A stretch of DNA of 64,000 nucleotides. Source: Algoriphagus boseongensis (GTDB lineage Bacteria; Bacteroidota; Bacteroidia; Cytophagales; Cyclobacteriaceae). Position numbers and translations under genes: made by a program. Below, in pieces: positions 55,239 through 64,000 of this stretch. The notes under the pieces were generated by a model, which had not been told where the DNA came from, ran no database searches, and saw only the letters and a list, made by a program, of their open reading frames with translations. The stretch spans positions 186,001 through 250,000 of the forward strand of contig NZ_SNYF01000008.1 in the NCBI RefSeq assembly GCF_004362805.1, given 5' to 3'. Positions within the stretch are counted from its first letter, which is position 1; each line of letters starts with the position of its first letter.

Positions 55239-58200
55239 ATGCTCAGGAAATTCACCCTGCTAGTGCTAATTCTTTTTGGTTTGATTGATTCAAGCCAGGA
55301 ATTGCTCGCCCAAACTTTCAAATTCAACACCTCCCCAAAAGGAGTTCGTCTTCCTGTGCAGAATGTTCTTCAGATTGAACAGGACTCCTTGGGGCAAATG
55401 TGGTTTTCTACCACACGGGGTGTGGTGTATTCTGATGGAATCCAGACTTATGAGCTCCCAGACACGCTTTTGAGGAAATTTGTGTACAGGATTTCGATCC
55501 TGAAGGATGAGGATGGAGTTCTTTGGTTGTATAATGGAAGTGGGGTACCGGTTCTTTTTGAAGGTGCTGCTGAGGGATGGAAAGAATTTCCCTTTGAGGA
55601 AAATCTGAAGTCTAATTTTTCTAATAAAATTCTTTTTCATTCCATTCGAAAAAAAGAAGATAAGCTCTTTTTTCTGGACAACGGGAATCAGCTTCTTTTT
55701 TGGAGGAACGGCGAAAAAAGTGTCAATACCATTAGTAGAGATGTCTCCAAAACCGGCTTGTTGCTTTCTGTAATTGATCTGGAAGGCAGGATATTGCTGA
55801 ATTTCCAAAAAGGAGCGTATATACTGGAAAACAACTTTTTGAAGGAGTATCAATTCAGAGGAGTACCCCTTCCTTCTCCTCCGTTATTGGTTAAAAAATC
55901 TCCTACTGGTGAATACTATTTCTTAGGAGATGATTACTTGGCAAAAGGGCCAGAGGCTGAATTTCCAGTGGAAATTGTCGATCAGGATTTTTCCACCTTT
56001 GACATTAGCATTTCACCTTATTTTTCCCTGGATTTCAGTGGTAACTATGTTTTTTACCACTTTAATTCCCACTTCAGAAGATACAAGCCGGGAAGTTCAA
56101 GGCCTTTGGTTGTTGATCTTACGAATATTTTTCGAGCGACTTCGATTCAAACACTTTTTGTGGATCGAGAGGATATCCTTTGGGTTGGCTCAAGTCGGGG
56201 TTTGGCAAGTAATAACAGTCAGATTTTTCAGAATTATGGGGGTGAATCCACCGGATTTCTTGGAGAGGAAGTGACTGCAATCATCGAATTGGGAGTTAAT
56301 TCATTTCTTTTTGGCTTTAATAATGGAATCCAGATTTTTGAAAGAAGAGGTATTCAAACCGTATATGAGGATAAAAATCCTCTAGGAAATCCAAATCAAC
56401 GCATTATCAATTTTAGTAAGTCTGAGAAAGGAGATATTATATTTTCAGCCAATTGGGGGGGAGTTGGAATGTATTTTCCTCAGTCAAGTCAGGTAAAATT
56501 TATTAAGCCAAGGGAAAATTTTAACATCTCTTCTGTTCAGTTTGATGGAGATAGTGTTTTAGTCACAAGCCAAGAAAGAGTCTTTCATACTTCGTTTGCT
56601 TCTTTGAAAAAGGGAGATTTTGGAAAAGAGTTGACTCCTTCAATTCTTGAAAAATTGTCGGGAGGAAAGTCATTTTTTCGAAAGACGGCTCGATTAAAAA
56701 ATGGAAAAATCATTGTTCTCAGAGCCAGCAAACTTGAAAATCAATACCCAATAATCGAAACTCCTGAATATGTTTTGGCGGAGGGATATGACTTTTTGGA
56801 AATGCCTGATGGTTCCATTCTCCTAGGCACAGAATATGGCTTAAAAATTTACAAAGAAGGCTATGTTGGGTATTATGTTTACATAGGAAAGACTGTTACA
56901 AACCCTGTTTATACGCTTTTTTTGGAGGATAATGGTTGTGTTTGGGCAGGTTCGGATAATGGGATTTTTGTCCTTGGTAAAGGGAAGTTTCATCATTTTA
57001 ACGAGACTAATGGCTTGGTGGGGGATGAAGTAAATCGGGGTGCTTTAATCAAGTCCTCCTCTGGTAGGGTGTTGATTGGAACCCAAAAAGGACTATCGAT
57101 TTATTTATCCGATGAAAATTTCTACGCTAAGGGTTCACCTGAAATTTATCTCAAAAACATTTCGATAGGGAATAAAGCCTTGAATACAAATGGTATTTCA
57201 AAATTCTCAGCGGAGGAAAATTCGGTAAAAGTCGAATTTACTGCCCCTGCCTTTAATGAATCCAAAGAGCTTTGGGTTCACTATCGATTGATTCAAGAGG
57301 ACTCGACCGATTGGGAGATTTTAAAAGATCCCAGAACTAATGAGCTTTTCTTTGCAAACCTTCCCGCAGGTGAATACCAATTTGAAATCAAAGCTTCCTA
57401 CAATGGAGAAGAGTTTTCAAAGACTTTAAAATCCTCCAAATTTCAAATTCTAAGGCCATTTTATCTCCGAACTTGGTTTTTGATTTTAGCGGTTTTGTTC
57501 TTGGTGGGAATAGGAATCTTGATCAACCTTATTTTTAGGCAAATCCAAAATTTGGGTTTACTCAGGACTGAGGTAGATCAAAAAAGTAGGGATAAACTTT
57601 TGGCTGAACAGCAGTTCAAGAATGTTTGGAACAGTTCCCAAGACGGGATGATCTTGATCTTAAATGGCAAATCAATTCTCACGGTAAATCCTGCTTTTGC
57701 TCAGATAATGAGAAAGACGATCGAGGATTTGGAGAATAGAGCCATCGAAGAATTATTTGATCCTAAATTCTCTTTGGACAAATACTTGGATATAATCCAT
57801 TCAAAAGTAAAGCAGGAGCCGGGAAAAGGATTCTCCAGCGAGATGATGATTCAGTGGAAATCCAGAACCCTAGAGATGGAAGTTTTTGCAGTGTTGCTGG
57901 AAAAGGATTTTACAGGAAAAGAATTGGTTTTATGTGTTTTTAAAGACATTACCGCCCAAAAACTCGCAGAGAAAAATCTAAAAGAAGCAAAGGACAAAGC
58001 CGAGGAAGCCAACAGATTCAAGACTAGCCTGCTTTCAAATATTAGTCATGAAATCCGGACACCACTCAATGGAATTATCGGTGGAGCAGAACATATCATG
58101 ATGGTCAGAAAAAATGACCATGAGCTTCAGGATCTTTTGGATATCATTTTGCAAAGCGGTGAAAGACTTTTGGAGACGATTAACTCGCTTTTGGAACTGG

Positions 58201-58694
58201 CAAAAATTGAAGCGAACAAGATGCCGGTAGTATATACCCTTACCAAAATCAACCAATTTATCTGTGATATTTCAAAGCAACATATCAAATCTGCAGAGAG
58301 GAAGGGATTGAAAATAAAGGTTGAATGTGTAGGTGACGAAAAAGAGAGCAAGATAGACCGTCGTTTTATTGAGATTATTTTGAATAACCTTTTAGGTAAT
58401 GCAATCAAGTATACCGAGTCGGGAGAAATTTTATTTAAGACATCCTATCGATCAAACTCTTTGGTATTAGACGTTACCGACACAGGCATTGGGATGACCA
58501 AAGAGTTTCAGGATAAAATGTTTGATCCTTTTGAGCAGGAAAGTACCGGGAATGAGCGGCTTTTTGATGGGTCCGGCTTAGGGCTAAACATCACCAAAAA
58601 CCTGGTTCAATTACTCGGAGGAAAAATTCAAATCTGGAGTCAAAAGAATTTAGGGACTAGAGTTGAAGTAGAAATCCCATTGCCTGAAGCTTAA
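55239..58694 (+). CDS. Propeller-domain sensor histidine kinase (no receiver, no AraC output)
   Basis: An 1151-residue membrane sensor. Order: signal peptide (1-24); two-component-regulator propeller blades (about 25-640, for example [20 protein letters not shown] and [16 protein letters not shown]); Y_Y_Y-type beta domain (about 655-735, [17 protein letters not shown]); one membrane helix (about 742-765); PAS (about 785-900); HisKA with [10 protein letters not shown] (His937); HATPase ending [18 protein letters not shown]. In Bacteroidota such propellers usually belong to hybrid systems that sense glycans and carry a receiver and AraC regulator; these two parts are absent, so phosphate must leave to another protein. 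The next gene begins with a receiver. Confidence 0.92.
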   Translation: MLRKFTLLVLILFGLIDSSQELLAQTFKFNTSPKGVRLPVQNVLQIEQDSLGQMWFSTTRGVVYSDGIQTYELPDTLLRKFVYRISILKDEDGVLWLYNGSGVPVLFEGAAEGWKEFPFEENLKSNFSNKILFHSIRKKEDKLFFLDNGNQLLFWRNGEKSVNTISRDVSKTGLLLSVIDLEGRILLNFQKGAYILENNFLKEYQFRGVPLPSPPLLVKKSPTGEYYFLGDDYLAKGPEAEFPVEIVDQDFSTFDISISPYFSLDFSGNYVFYHFNSHFRRYKPGSSRPLVVDLTNIFRATSIQTLFVDREDILWVGSSRGLASNNSQIFQNYGGESTGFLGEEVTAIIELGVNSFLFGFNNGIQIFERRGIQTVYEDKNPLGNPNQRIINFSKSEKGDIIFSANWGGVGMYFPQSSQVKFIKPRENFNISSVQFDGDSVLVTSQERVFHTSFASLKKGDFGKELTPSILEKLSGGKSFFRKTARLKNGKIIVLRASKLENQYPIIETPEYVLAEGYDFLEMPDGSILLGTEYGLKIYKEGYVGYYVYIGKTVTNPVYTLFLEDNGCVWAGSDNGIFVLGKGKFHHFNETNGLVGDEVNRGALIKSSSGRVLIGTQKGLSIYLSDENFYAKGSPEIYLKNISIGNKALNTNGISKFSAEENSVKVEFTAPAFNESKELWVHYRLIQEDSTDWEILKDPRTNELFFANLPAGEYQFEIKASYNGEEFSKTLKSSKFQILRPFYLRTWFLILAVLFLVGIGILINLIFRQIQNLGLLRTEVDQKSRDKLLAEQQFKNVWNSSQDGMILILNGKSILTVNPAFAQIMRKTIEDLENRAIEELFDPKFSLDKYLDIIHSKVKQEPGKGFSSEMMIQWKSRTLEMEVFAVLLEKDFTGKELVLCVFKDITAQKLAEKNLKEAKDKAEEANRFKTSLLSNISHEIRTPLNGIIGGAEHIMMVRKNDHELQDLLDIILQSGERLLETINSLLELAKIEANKMPVVYTLTKINQFICDISKQHIKSAERKGLKIKVECVGDEKESKIDRRFIEIILNNLLGNAIKYTESGEILFKTSYRSNSLVLDVTDTGIGMTKEFQDKMFDPFEQESTGNERLFDGSGLGLNITKNLVQLLGGKIQIWSQKNLGTRVEVEIPLPEA

Positions 58695-58741
58695 ATTTTG
58701 TAATTTACCCAACAAATGACCATCCAATCCTCTTTTAGTCC

Positions 58742-59917
58742 ATGTTTACACTGAAAATCCTCATTGTCGAGGACGATTCTGTTTCAGCACTTTTACTTCA
58801 GCGTGCTTTAGAGAAAAACGCTCATCAAATCATAGGAATAGCCGATACCGGGGAAAAAGCCCTTGAAATTTTAGAGGAAAACAGGGCTGATATCGTCATG
58901 ATGGATATCAATCTTGCCGGTGAACTGGATGGGATCAAAACCACTGAAATCATCAATGAGAAATTTGATATTCCGGTAGTTTATCTCAGTGCGAGTTCGG
59001 ATGCGGAAACTCTAAATAAGGTAGTAGGAACAAATCCAAGTGCCTATGTAATCAAGCCATTCAATATCCGTGAATTAAACATGGTAATTGAATTGGCGAT
59101 TTTTAAGGACAGGAAAGAAAAGGAATTACAAAAGCTCAATAACGAGCTCGAAGAAAAAGTAAAACAGCGGACTGCCGAATTGTACGAGGCAAATAAGGAA
59201 CTGACCAAGGCCTTGGAAAAGGAAAGGGAAATCAATGAATTGAAGTCCAGAATTGTCCTCAACGTCTCCCACGGATTTAAAACTCCACTGACTAGCATAT
59301 TAAGTTCTGCTCAGTTGCTTCAGATTTATGCGGAAAAGGACCATCCTTTTAAGCAAAAAATTGCCAAGCATGCTTTTAAGATAGAAAACTCAGTTAGGGC
59401 CCTGAATAACCTGCTTACGAGTGTTCTATTCTTTGGAAAAGCTGACGAAAATAAACTTGAATTTAAGCCAAAGAAGATTTTTACTGGAGCATTTGTCAAG
59501 GAATTAATTGATACAGTCAATGCCGGGATCGAAAATGAAGTAACGATTCATGCAGAGATTGGAGATATGCCAAAGACCATTACTTCGGATCCCGAACTGG
59601 TTTATCAAGTCCTTGAAAACTTGCTGTCCAATGCGGTAAAATATTCCAAAGATGGCAAGCAGGTTCAGTTCAAAATGAACATAGAAGAAGGCAAACTCAA
59701 AGCAGAGGTAATTGATAAAGGAATCGGAATTCCAAAATCTGAACAAGGGAAGCTATTTGACCGTTTCTTCAGAGCAAAAAACGTAGGAATTGTAGAAGGA
59801 TCAGGTTTAGGTCTTTCTATTGTCAAAAAATGTCTTGAAGTACTCAATGGTGAAATTGAATTCCAAAGTGAACAAGACAAAGGGACTAAATTCCAAGTCA
59901 CAATTCCGGTAAAATAA
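58742..59917 (+). CDS. Receiver-histidine kinase hybrid with altered H-box
   Basis: A 391-residue cytoplasmic protein. The receiver domain fills residues 1-125, with acidic pair Asp11-Asp12, phosphoacceptor Asp55 (MMDINLAGELDG) and Lys in AYVIKPFN. A coiled coil (about 128-165) leads to HisKA with NVSHGFKTPLTSI (His177). The Glu that normally follows the His is Gly here. HATPase follows (GIGIPKSEQGKLFDRFFRAK, GSGLGLSIVKKCLEVLNG). It starts 47 bases after the propeller kinase, so it is probably the receiver that takes phosphate from it, then signals through its own kinase part. Final output is not in this window. Confidence 0.9.
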   Translation: MFTLKILIVEDDSVSALLLQRALEKNAHQIIGIADTGEKALEILEENRADIVMMDINLAGELDGIKTTEIINEKFDIPVVYLSASSDAETLNKVVGTNPSAYVIKPFNIRELNMVIELAIFKDRKEKELQKLNNELEEKVKQRTAELYEANKELTKALEKEREINELKSRIVLNVSHGFKTPLTSILSSAQLLQIYAEKDHPFKQKIAKHAFKIENSVRALNNLLTSVLFFGKADENKLEFKPKKIFTGAFVKELIDTVNAGIENEVTIHAEIGDMPKTITSDPELVYQVLENLLSNAVKYSKDGKQVQFKMNIEEGKLKAEVIDKGIGIPKSEQGKLFDRFFRAKNVGIVEGSGLGLSIVKKCLEVLNGEIEFQSEQDKGTKFQVTIPVK

Positions 59918-59920
59918 AGT

Positions 59921-60550
59921 ATGCTGCTCCAAACCAGCTCGCTCAGTTTCTCTCATCCTGGACAATCCCCAATTCAATTCCCAGATATTCACTTGAATTC
60001 AGGGGATTCTCTCTTGATTCTAGGAAAATCAGGCAGTGGAAAAACCACTCTCTTGAATCTCCTTTCAGGCTTACTCCGTCCCCTAACAGGAGAGGTTATT
60101 CTGGATGGTAAATCCCTTTCCAAACTTTCCTCACATGAACTTGACGAGTTTCGGGGTAAAAAAATCGGTATCGTATTTCAAAAACCTCATCTGATTTCAG
60201 CCCTGAATGTCAAAGAAAACCTCCAGCTAGTACCTTATTTTTCTAAGGAAAAAGCCCAGAATCTGGATCAATTGTTAATTGATCTGGGAATTGGAGGAAA
60301 AGCTAAATCATCGGTTTTGACCTTGAGTGAGGGGGAAGCTCAGCGAGTATCCATTGCAAGGGCTTTGGCCGTCTCACCAAAGTTGATTTTGGCAGATGAA
60401 CCCACTTCCAGTTTGGATGATGAGCATGCCGAAAAGGTAATTCAACTTCTGAAGTCTCAATCAGAAAAAATCGGTGCGGCATTGGTTATTGTCACGCACG
60501 ATCAGCGGGTAAAGAATCATATTTCCAATTTCATTGAAGTCAAAGCCTGA
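59921..60550 (+). CDS. ABC transporter ATP-binding protein (LolD/MacB type)
   Basis: A 209-residue ATPase. Walker A GKSGSGKT lies at residues 35-42, the signature LSEGEAQRVSIARAL near 133-147 (S-E-G replacing the usual S-G-G), and Walker B LILADEPTSSLDD near 153-165. The closest type by pattern is the LolD/MacB family that powers FtsX-like permeases. The gene directly precedes its permease, whose start overlaps its stop by 1 base, and follows the hybrid kinase by 3 bases, so signalling and transport genes may be co-transcribed. Confidence 0.93.
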   Translation: MLLQTSSLSFSHPGQSPIQFPDIHLNSGDSLLILGKSGSGKTTLLNLLSGLLRPLTGEVILDGKSLSKLSSHELDEFRGKKIGIVFQKPHLISALNVKENLQLVPYFSKEKAQNLDQLLIDLGIGGKAKSSVLTLSEGEAQRVSIARALAVSPKLILADEPTSSLDDEHAEKVIQLLKSQSEKIGAALVIVTHDQRVKNHISNFIEVKA

Positions 60551-61851
60551 TGAATCTCTTTAAAATAAGCTGGAAATATTTGACTTTCAGACCTCTTTCG
60601 ACTGGGTTGAATGTGTTTTTACTTGCTTTAGGCTTGGCGATTATCACGGTTTTGCTCTTGATCCAAGACCAATTGGAGAAAAAAATGAATCAAGATGCGG
60701 CCGGTATAGATATGGTGGTAGGGGCAAAGGGGAGTCCTTTGCAATTGATTCTTTCTTCGGTTTATCATGTGGATTTTCCCACTGGAAATATTCCAATTGA
60801 TGAAGCCAAAAAACTCTCCAGAAACCGATTGGTAAAAAATGTGATTCCATTGGCGCTGGGGGATAATTATCAGGGATTTAGAATTGTCGGGACCAACCAT
60901 GATTACCTAGAATTATATCAAGTTGATTTTTCCTCAGGCAAAGCTTGGGAACTGCCTTTCGAGGTGGTAGTAGGGGCAGAGGTTGCTAAAAAACTCCAGC
61001 TAAAAGTTGGGGATGAATTTCTTGGAAGTCACGGGATCAGCATGGGAAGCCATGATCATGACCAGCATAATTTTGTAGTCTCTGGAGTTTTGGCTCCAAA
61101 AGGAAATGTGGTGGATCGATTGGTTTTGACAAGCTTCGAATCGGTTTGGTATACCCATGATGAGGGAGAAGAAATTGCAACTGAGGATGAGTCATCGCCA
61201 GATTCATTGACGGTTCTTCGCTCAGATTTAGCTTCAGAACCAAGTGAGGGCCATGATCAATTTCACCAAAAGGTTAAAACGAAGGGTTTTCCAGAATCTG
61301 ATCAGCCTCGAGAAGTGACAACTCTGCTTCTCCAATTCAGAAATCCAATGGCGGCCGTTCAGTTGCCTAGAATGATCAATTCAGGCACCTCCATGCAAGC
61401 TGCCTCTCCTTCTTTTGAGATCTCTAGATTGTTTGAGCTTTTGGGAGTGGGTGTGAGTTTGCTCCAGGGAATTGCGGTGATTTTGATTGTAGTAGCTGGA
61501 TTGGGAATTTTTATAGCCTTGTTCAATTCCCTTAAAGAGAGAAAATATGATCTGGCAATTCTTCGGGCACTTGGAGCCTCGAGGATGCAACTCCTGATTT
61601 TGGTCTTTTTAGAGGGGATTTTGCTGACCTCTTTTGGAGCGATACTTGGGATGGGGTTGGGACATGGATTCCTAGCTTTGCTGGTTAGTCAATCAGACCA
61701 AATGATGGTTTCTTCCATTCAGCCTTGGATTTTCCTCAACCAAGAACTTTGGATACTGGTTTATGCGTTAGTAGTGGGTGTTTTGGCCTCTGTTATCCCT
61801 GCATGGTCCGCTTATCAGACCAGTATTGCGAGACAGCTGACAAAAGCGTAA
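60550..61851 (+). CDS. FtsX-like ABC permease with His/Asp-rich periplasmic loop
   Basis: A 433-residue permease: one helix near residues 15-37, a large periplasmic domain (about 40-295), then three helices near 304-325, 345-378 and 392-418 (ERKYDLAILRALGASRMQLL between the first two). The family uses ATP to move lipoproteins, peptides or to drive a periplasmic partner. The loop at residues 160-176 reads GSHGISMGSHDHDQHNF, a cluster of His and Asp well suited to bind a transition metal, and is unusual for plain MacB or LolC. It partners the upstream ATPase and, by position, the small secreted protein downstream. Confidence 0.9.
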   Translation: MNLFKISWKYLTFRPLSTGLNVFLLALGLAIITVLLLIQDQLEKKMNQDAAGIDMVVGAKGSPLQLILSSVYHVDFPTGNIPIDEAKKLSRNRLVKNVIPLALGDNYQGFRIVGTNHDYLELYQVDFSSGKAWELPFEVVVGAEVAKKLQLKVGDEFLGSHGISMGSHDHDQHNFVVSGVLAPKGNVVDRLVLTSFESVWYTHDEGEEIATEDESSPDSLTVLRSDLASEPSEGHDQFHQKVKTKGFPESDQPREVTTLLLQFRNPMAAVQLPRMINSGTSMQAASPSFEISRLFELLGVGVSLLQGIAVILIVVAGLGIFIALFNSLKERKYDLAILRALGASRMQLLILVFLEGILLTSFGAILGMGLGHGFLALLVSQSDQMMVSSIQPWIFLNQELWILVYALVVGVLASVIPAWSAYQTSIARQLTKA

Positions 61852-61875
61852 TTAGCATTCAAATTAGAATTAGCG

Positions 61876-62313
61876 ATGAAAAAGTGGAGTTTTATCTGGG
61901 TGATGGTCTTTTTTCTTGGGGGAATTTTCAACCAAGTTCAGGCGCAGGGGGTTTGGAAAAGCCTTACTGAAGTGTCCTACAAAATAAGCGAGGACCAATA
62001 CGGTGAGCTTTATGTTCCTGTTTTCTCAGAAAATATCAAAAAACTGGAAGGCAAAGTGGTAGAAGCAGATGGATACATCATTCCTTTTGAGGGAATGTTT
62101 AAGCCTGATCACATCATCCTTTCCAGCCTACCGCTGGCTGAATGTTTCTTCTGCGGTTCTGGTGGCCCGGAAACTGTCATGGAAGTCATGCTTGCCAAGC
62201 CTATCAAATACACCTCAAACCGGGTGAAGGTCAAAGGAACCCTGACTCTAAATTCAAAAGATCCAGAGAAGTTGATGTATATTTTGAAAAATGCTCAACT
62301 GATTTCTCAATAA
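61876..62313 (+). CDS. DUF3299-like small secreted protein
   Basis: A 145-residue protein with a signal peptide (about residues 1-24, QVQAQ). The mature domain includes LEGKVVEADGYIIPFEGM near 58 and LAECFFCGSGGPETVMEV near 89 with a Cys pair (C-F-F-C) that could hold a metal. This matches the DUF3299 type, a secreted OB-like domain of unknown role. It sits 24 bases after the His-loop permease and ends at a strong terminator, so it belongs to that ABC operon; a metal-linked role is my inference. Confidence 0.75.
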   Translation: MKKWSFIWVMVFFLGGIFNQVQAQGVWKSLTEVSYKISEDQYGELYVPVFSENIKKLEGKVVEADGYIIPFEGMFKPDHIILSSLPLAECFFCGSGGPETVMEVMLAKPIKYTSNRVKVKGTLTLNSKDPEKLMYILKNAQLISQ

Positions 62314-62314
62314 A

Positions 62315-62347
62315 AAAAGCTCCCAAAAGGAGCTTTTCTTTTTTAGG
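62315..62347 (+). terminator. Terminator after the ABC/DUF3299 operon
   Basis: The 9-bp stem aaaagctcc (62315-62323) with ggagctttt (62329-62337) is followed by cttttttagg. It lies directly after the DUF3299 stop. Confidence 0.88.
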
Positions 62348-62357
62348 TTGATTTCAA

Positions 62358-63179
62358 TTAACCGACCAATTCTTTTTCCAGGTTTCTAAATCTTTCCAGA
62401 ATGGATCGGGTTACTGGGCCCACTTTTCCATTTCCTATTTTTCTATCATCAAGTTGAGTAACTGGCAAAAGTACCTTGGTGGTGCTGGTAATAAACGCCT
62501 CATCCGCATCCCAAACTTCCTCTAAGGTTATTGGTCTAATTACAGCATCCTTGGCCAGTTGAAGAATATGCTTTCGTGTAATTCCCAATAAGATATGTTG
62601 GTCTGGAGTATGGATGATCCCATTTTTTACTATGAAAAAATTACTTCTGGAGCTCTCACTCACCATACCATTCCAGTGATAAAGGACATCTTCTGCTCCC
62701 AAATTTTTCCAATGGTAACTATGCCAAACCGGTAAGGCATAATTGGTTGTTTTGATTTCGGCGATGGGGCGCACATATTCCAAGGTCAACAATTTGATGC
62801 CTTGATTGTATTTTTCTTCTGCTGGAAAATCCAAAGACTCACAGAAAATAAATAATTTCCCCTCTGCTGGAGAAAAGTGATTTTGGGATACCCCACCACT
62901 CAAGACCATTCTGAATCCACCTTGCTTCAGGTCGTTTTTTTCAGTGAGCTCAGAAATGATGGCCTTTAGTTCTTCTCTGCTATACTTCAAAGGCAAATGT
63001 GTTTTTTCTGCAGAAGCAATGAACCTATCCAAGTAATGCTCTATAAATAGAGGCTGATAATTGGATGTTCTGAAAAAGTCAAAAATCCCATAACCACGGA
63101 TTAAACCGAGATCCATAGGATGGATGGTTGCAGATTCGGAAGGGATGATAGTGCCATCGGCAAAACAGAAAGGTTTCAT
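62358..63179 (-). CDS. Class IV PLP-dependent aminotransferase
   Basis: A 273-residue fold-type IV enzyme related to branched-chain and D-amino acid aminotransferases or aminodeoxychorismate lyase. MDLGLIRGYGIFDFFRTSN at residues 22-40 is the N-terminal signature, IKTTNYALPVW near 153 carries the likely PLP Lys, and MVSESSRSNFFIVKNG near 181 the phosphate-binding part. The substrate cannot be chosen from these motifs alone, although the size fits D-alanine or branched-chain types. Single gene between a terminator and a divergent lipoprotein. Confidence 0.88.
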   Translation of the reverse strand: MKPFCFADGTIIPSESATIHPMDLGLIRGYGIFDFFRTSNYQPLFIEHYLDRFIASAEKTHLPLKYSREELKAIISELTEKNDLKQGGFRMVLSGGVSQNHFSPAEGKLFIFCESLDFPAEEKYNQGIKLLTLEYVRPIAEIKTTNYALPVWHSYHWKNLGAEDVLYHWNGMVSESSRSNFFIVKNGIIHTPDQHILLGITRKHILQLAKDAVIRPITLEEVWDADEAFITSTTKVLLPVTQLDDRKIGNGKVGPVTRSILERFRNLEKELVG

Positions 63180-63304
63180 AAGCTTAGGATAATCTCAGAC
63201 AAAATTAACCATTGCATTGGGATTTCCAGAAATTCCATTTTTCTCTTAGTTTTTAATTTTAAGGGTAATAAATTGTACCTTTGGAATCTGTTAACCGTCC
63301 TAAT

Positions 63305-63733
63305 ATGAAATACCTGCTTTTTTGTTTGGTTATTGGAGTTTCTTTCATTTTTCAATCTTGTGGAAATAAACAGGTTGAGGAAAATAAAAAGTTGAGAGAA
63401 GAAGTCATCGCTGTTCATGACGAGGTGATGCCTAAAATGGGGCAACTAAAATCCTTTGAAAAGACTGCCTTGCAAATGGCGGAAGACATTTCTAAAGCCT
63501 CTCCCATGGATTCGGTTAAGATTCAGGAGCTCAAAAATTTAGCTGCTGAGCTAGATCAAGCCTATGAAGGAATGTTTGTCTGGATGAGGCAATATGACGT
63601 GGAGGATGGGGAGAAAACTCCTGAAGAGGTGAAGACTTACCTCGATGATCAAATGGAAAAGGTGAGCAAGGTCAATCAGGAAATCAAAGCAGTTTTAGAA
63701 AAAGCTGAAAAATCCCTTCGCTCAGGTCAGTAA
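63305..63733 (+). CDS. Small coiled-coil lipoprotein
   Basis: A 142-residue predicted lipoprotein starting at ATG 63305 (lipobox FQSC, Cys19). The mature part is almost wholly alpha-helical and charged (VEENKKLREEVIAVHDEVMP, QELKNLAAELDQAYEGMF, VKTYLDDQMEKVSKVNQEIK), as in small envelope coiled-coil proteins often mislabelled as viral A-type inclusion proteins. No catalytic motif. Its stop overlaps the end of the convergent cytochrome gene by 7 bases. Confidence 0.75.
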   Translation: MKYLLFCLVIGVSFIFQSCGNKQVEENKKLREEVIAVHDEVMPKMGQLKSFEKTALQMAEDISKASPMDSVKIQELKNLAAELDQAYEGMFVWMRQYDVEDGEKTPEEVKTYLDDQMEKVSKVNQEIKAVLEKAEKSLRSGQ

Positions 63734-64000
63734 TTTTCTGGCTTGGTTTGTAAATATTTTTCCACGTCAGGAGCAGAAATTACCCCTTCTTCCATTCCCC
63801 AAATATTGTAGAGATACGTGGTGATCTGTGCAATTTCCAATGGCTTCAGTTGAGGATTGGCTGGCATTTTTTGGTCATAAATTTCACCATTCACTTCAAT
63901 TGGACCTTCCTGCCCATGGCGAATGATCCATATCGTCCGGTGCACGCTTTCTTTGAAATAGTCAGCTTCTCGAAGTGGGGGGATTAGTTTTCCCAGTCCT
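63727..64000 (-). CDS. Cytochrome c family protein, C-terminal part (5' end outside window)
   Basis: The minus-strand frame stays open to the right edge, giving about 91 residues: GLGKLIPPLREADYFKES, then IIRHGQEGPIEVNGEIYDQ, then KMPANPQLKPLEIAQITTYL. This is the end of a class I cytochrome c domain with the axial-ligand Met in KMPAN; the haem C-x-x-C-H would lie beyond the window. Such small periplasmic cytochromes feed terminal oxidases or take electrons from sugar dehydrogenases. The GTG at 63945 is not the true start. Confidence 0.8.
   Translation of the reverse strand, partial: GLGKLIPPLREADYFKESVHRTIWIIRHGQEGPIEVNGEIYDQKMPANPQLKPLEIAQITTYLYNIWGMEEGVISAPDVEKYLQTKPENY

Noticed and set aside
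1-64000. CRISPR array
   Set aside because: No set of identical direct repeats with unique spacers; the 107-base RNA repeats are diverged and structured, and no cas gene is present.
1-64000. Prophage, transposon or integron
   Set aside because: No transposase, integrase, phage structural or terminase gene and no flanking inverted repeats were seen; gene style is even throughout.

Overview
The window looks like chromosomal DNA from a Bacteroidota member, most plausibly a Cytophagales/Cyclobacteriaceae (Algoriphagus-like) marine or soil sugar degrader. The reasons are a SusC/SusD pair at the left edge, many lipoproteins with a Ser/Ala-Cys lipobox, a periplasmic-propeller sensor kinase, start codons usually preceded by A/C-rich leaders rather than a strong Shine-Dalgarno, and DUF1080, ThuA and Gfo/Idh/MocA sugar genes. 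No phage, IS element, CRISPR array, rRNA or tRNA was seen. The genus is an inference from gene style, not a database match.

Layout. 1-11.4 kb: end of a SusC gene, SusD, a cytochrome-c-containing dehydrogenase-like lipoprotein, a DUF1080 hydrolase, then DUF4432, a mannose-6-phosphate-isomerase-like cupin, a TIM-barrel isomerase and a Gfo/Idh/MocA oxidoreductase, all on the plus strand. This reads as uptake followed by an oxidative (probably 3-keto-sugar) catabolic route. 11.5-17 kb: membrane acyltransferase-like DUF5009 protein, PAQR/hemolysin III, small conserved-type proteins, a second TIM-barrel protein, an NHL propeller and a VOC protein. 17-27.5 kb: an L-rhamnose module. The minus-strand operon reads rhaEW, GntR regulator, rhaB, lutA, lutB, lutC; divergently on the plus strand are an NCS1-like transporter, a tiny membrane protein and rhaI. 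Together these can take L-rhamnose to dihydroxyacetone phosphate plus L-lactaldehyde, then lactate, then pyruvate. 27.6-35 kb: lipoproteins, an SMP-30 lactonase, a secreted Gfo/Idh protein, a sulfatase, a GNAT enzyme, TMEM220 and NIPSNAP proteins. 35-45.9 kb: a giant ThuA/dehydrogenase/PKD/cytochrome c lipoprotein, a GH3 glycosidase, galK with a LacI regulator, an M28 peptidase and cysS. 46-64 kb: housekeeping (purH, purN, sucD), a ROK kinase, a NagB-PIG-L fusion, a CBS/nucleotidyltransferase signalling protein, two sensor-kinase genes, an ABC transporter with a His-rich permease, a class IV aminotransferase and a cytochrome c fragment at the right edge.

The most unusual stretch is the 885-base gap at 30652-31536. 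It carries no convincing protein gene. Instead it holds a promoter-like site, a 5' hairpin, five diverged copies of a 24-nt core at 81-109 nt spacing, hairpins whose sequences change while their pairing is kept (UUCG and GAAA loops), and a 10-bp intrinsic terminator. I read this as a roughly 610-nt structured non-coding RNA built from tandem modules, or a very long regulatory leader for the sulfatase gene that starts 25 nt later. I could not match it to RNase P, tmRNA, 6S, SRP RNA or a known riboswitch.
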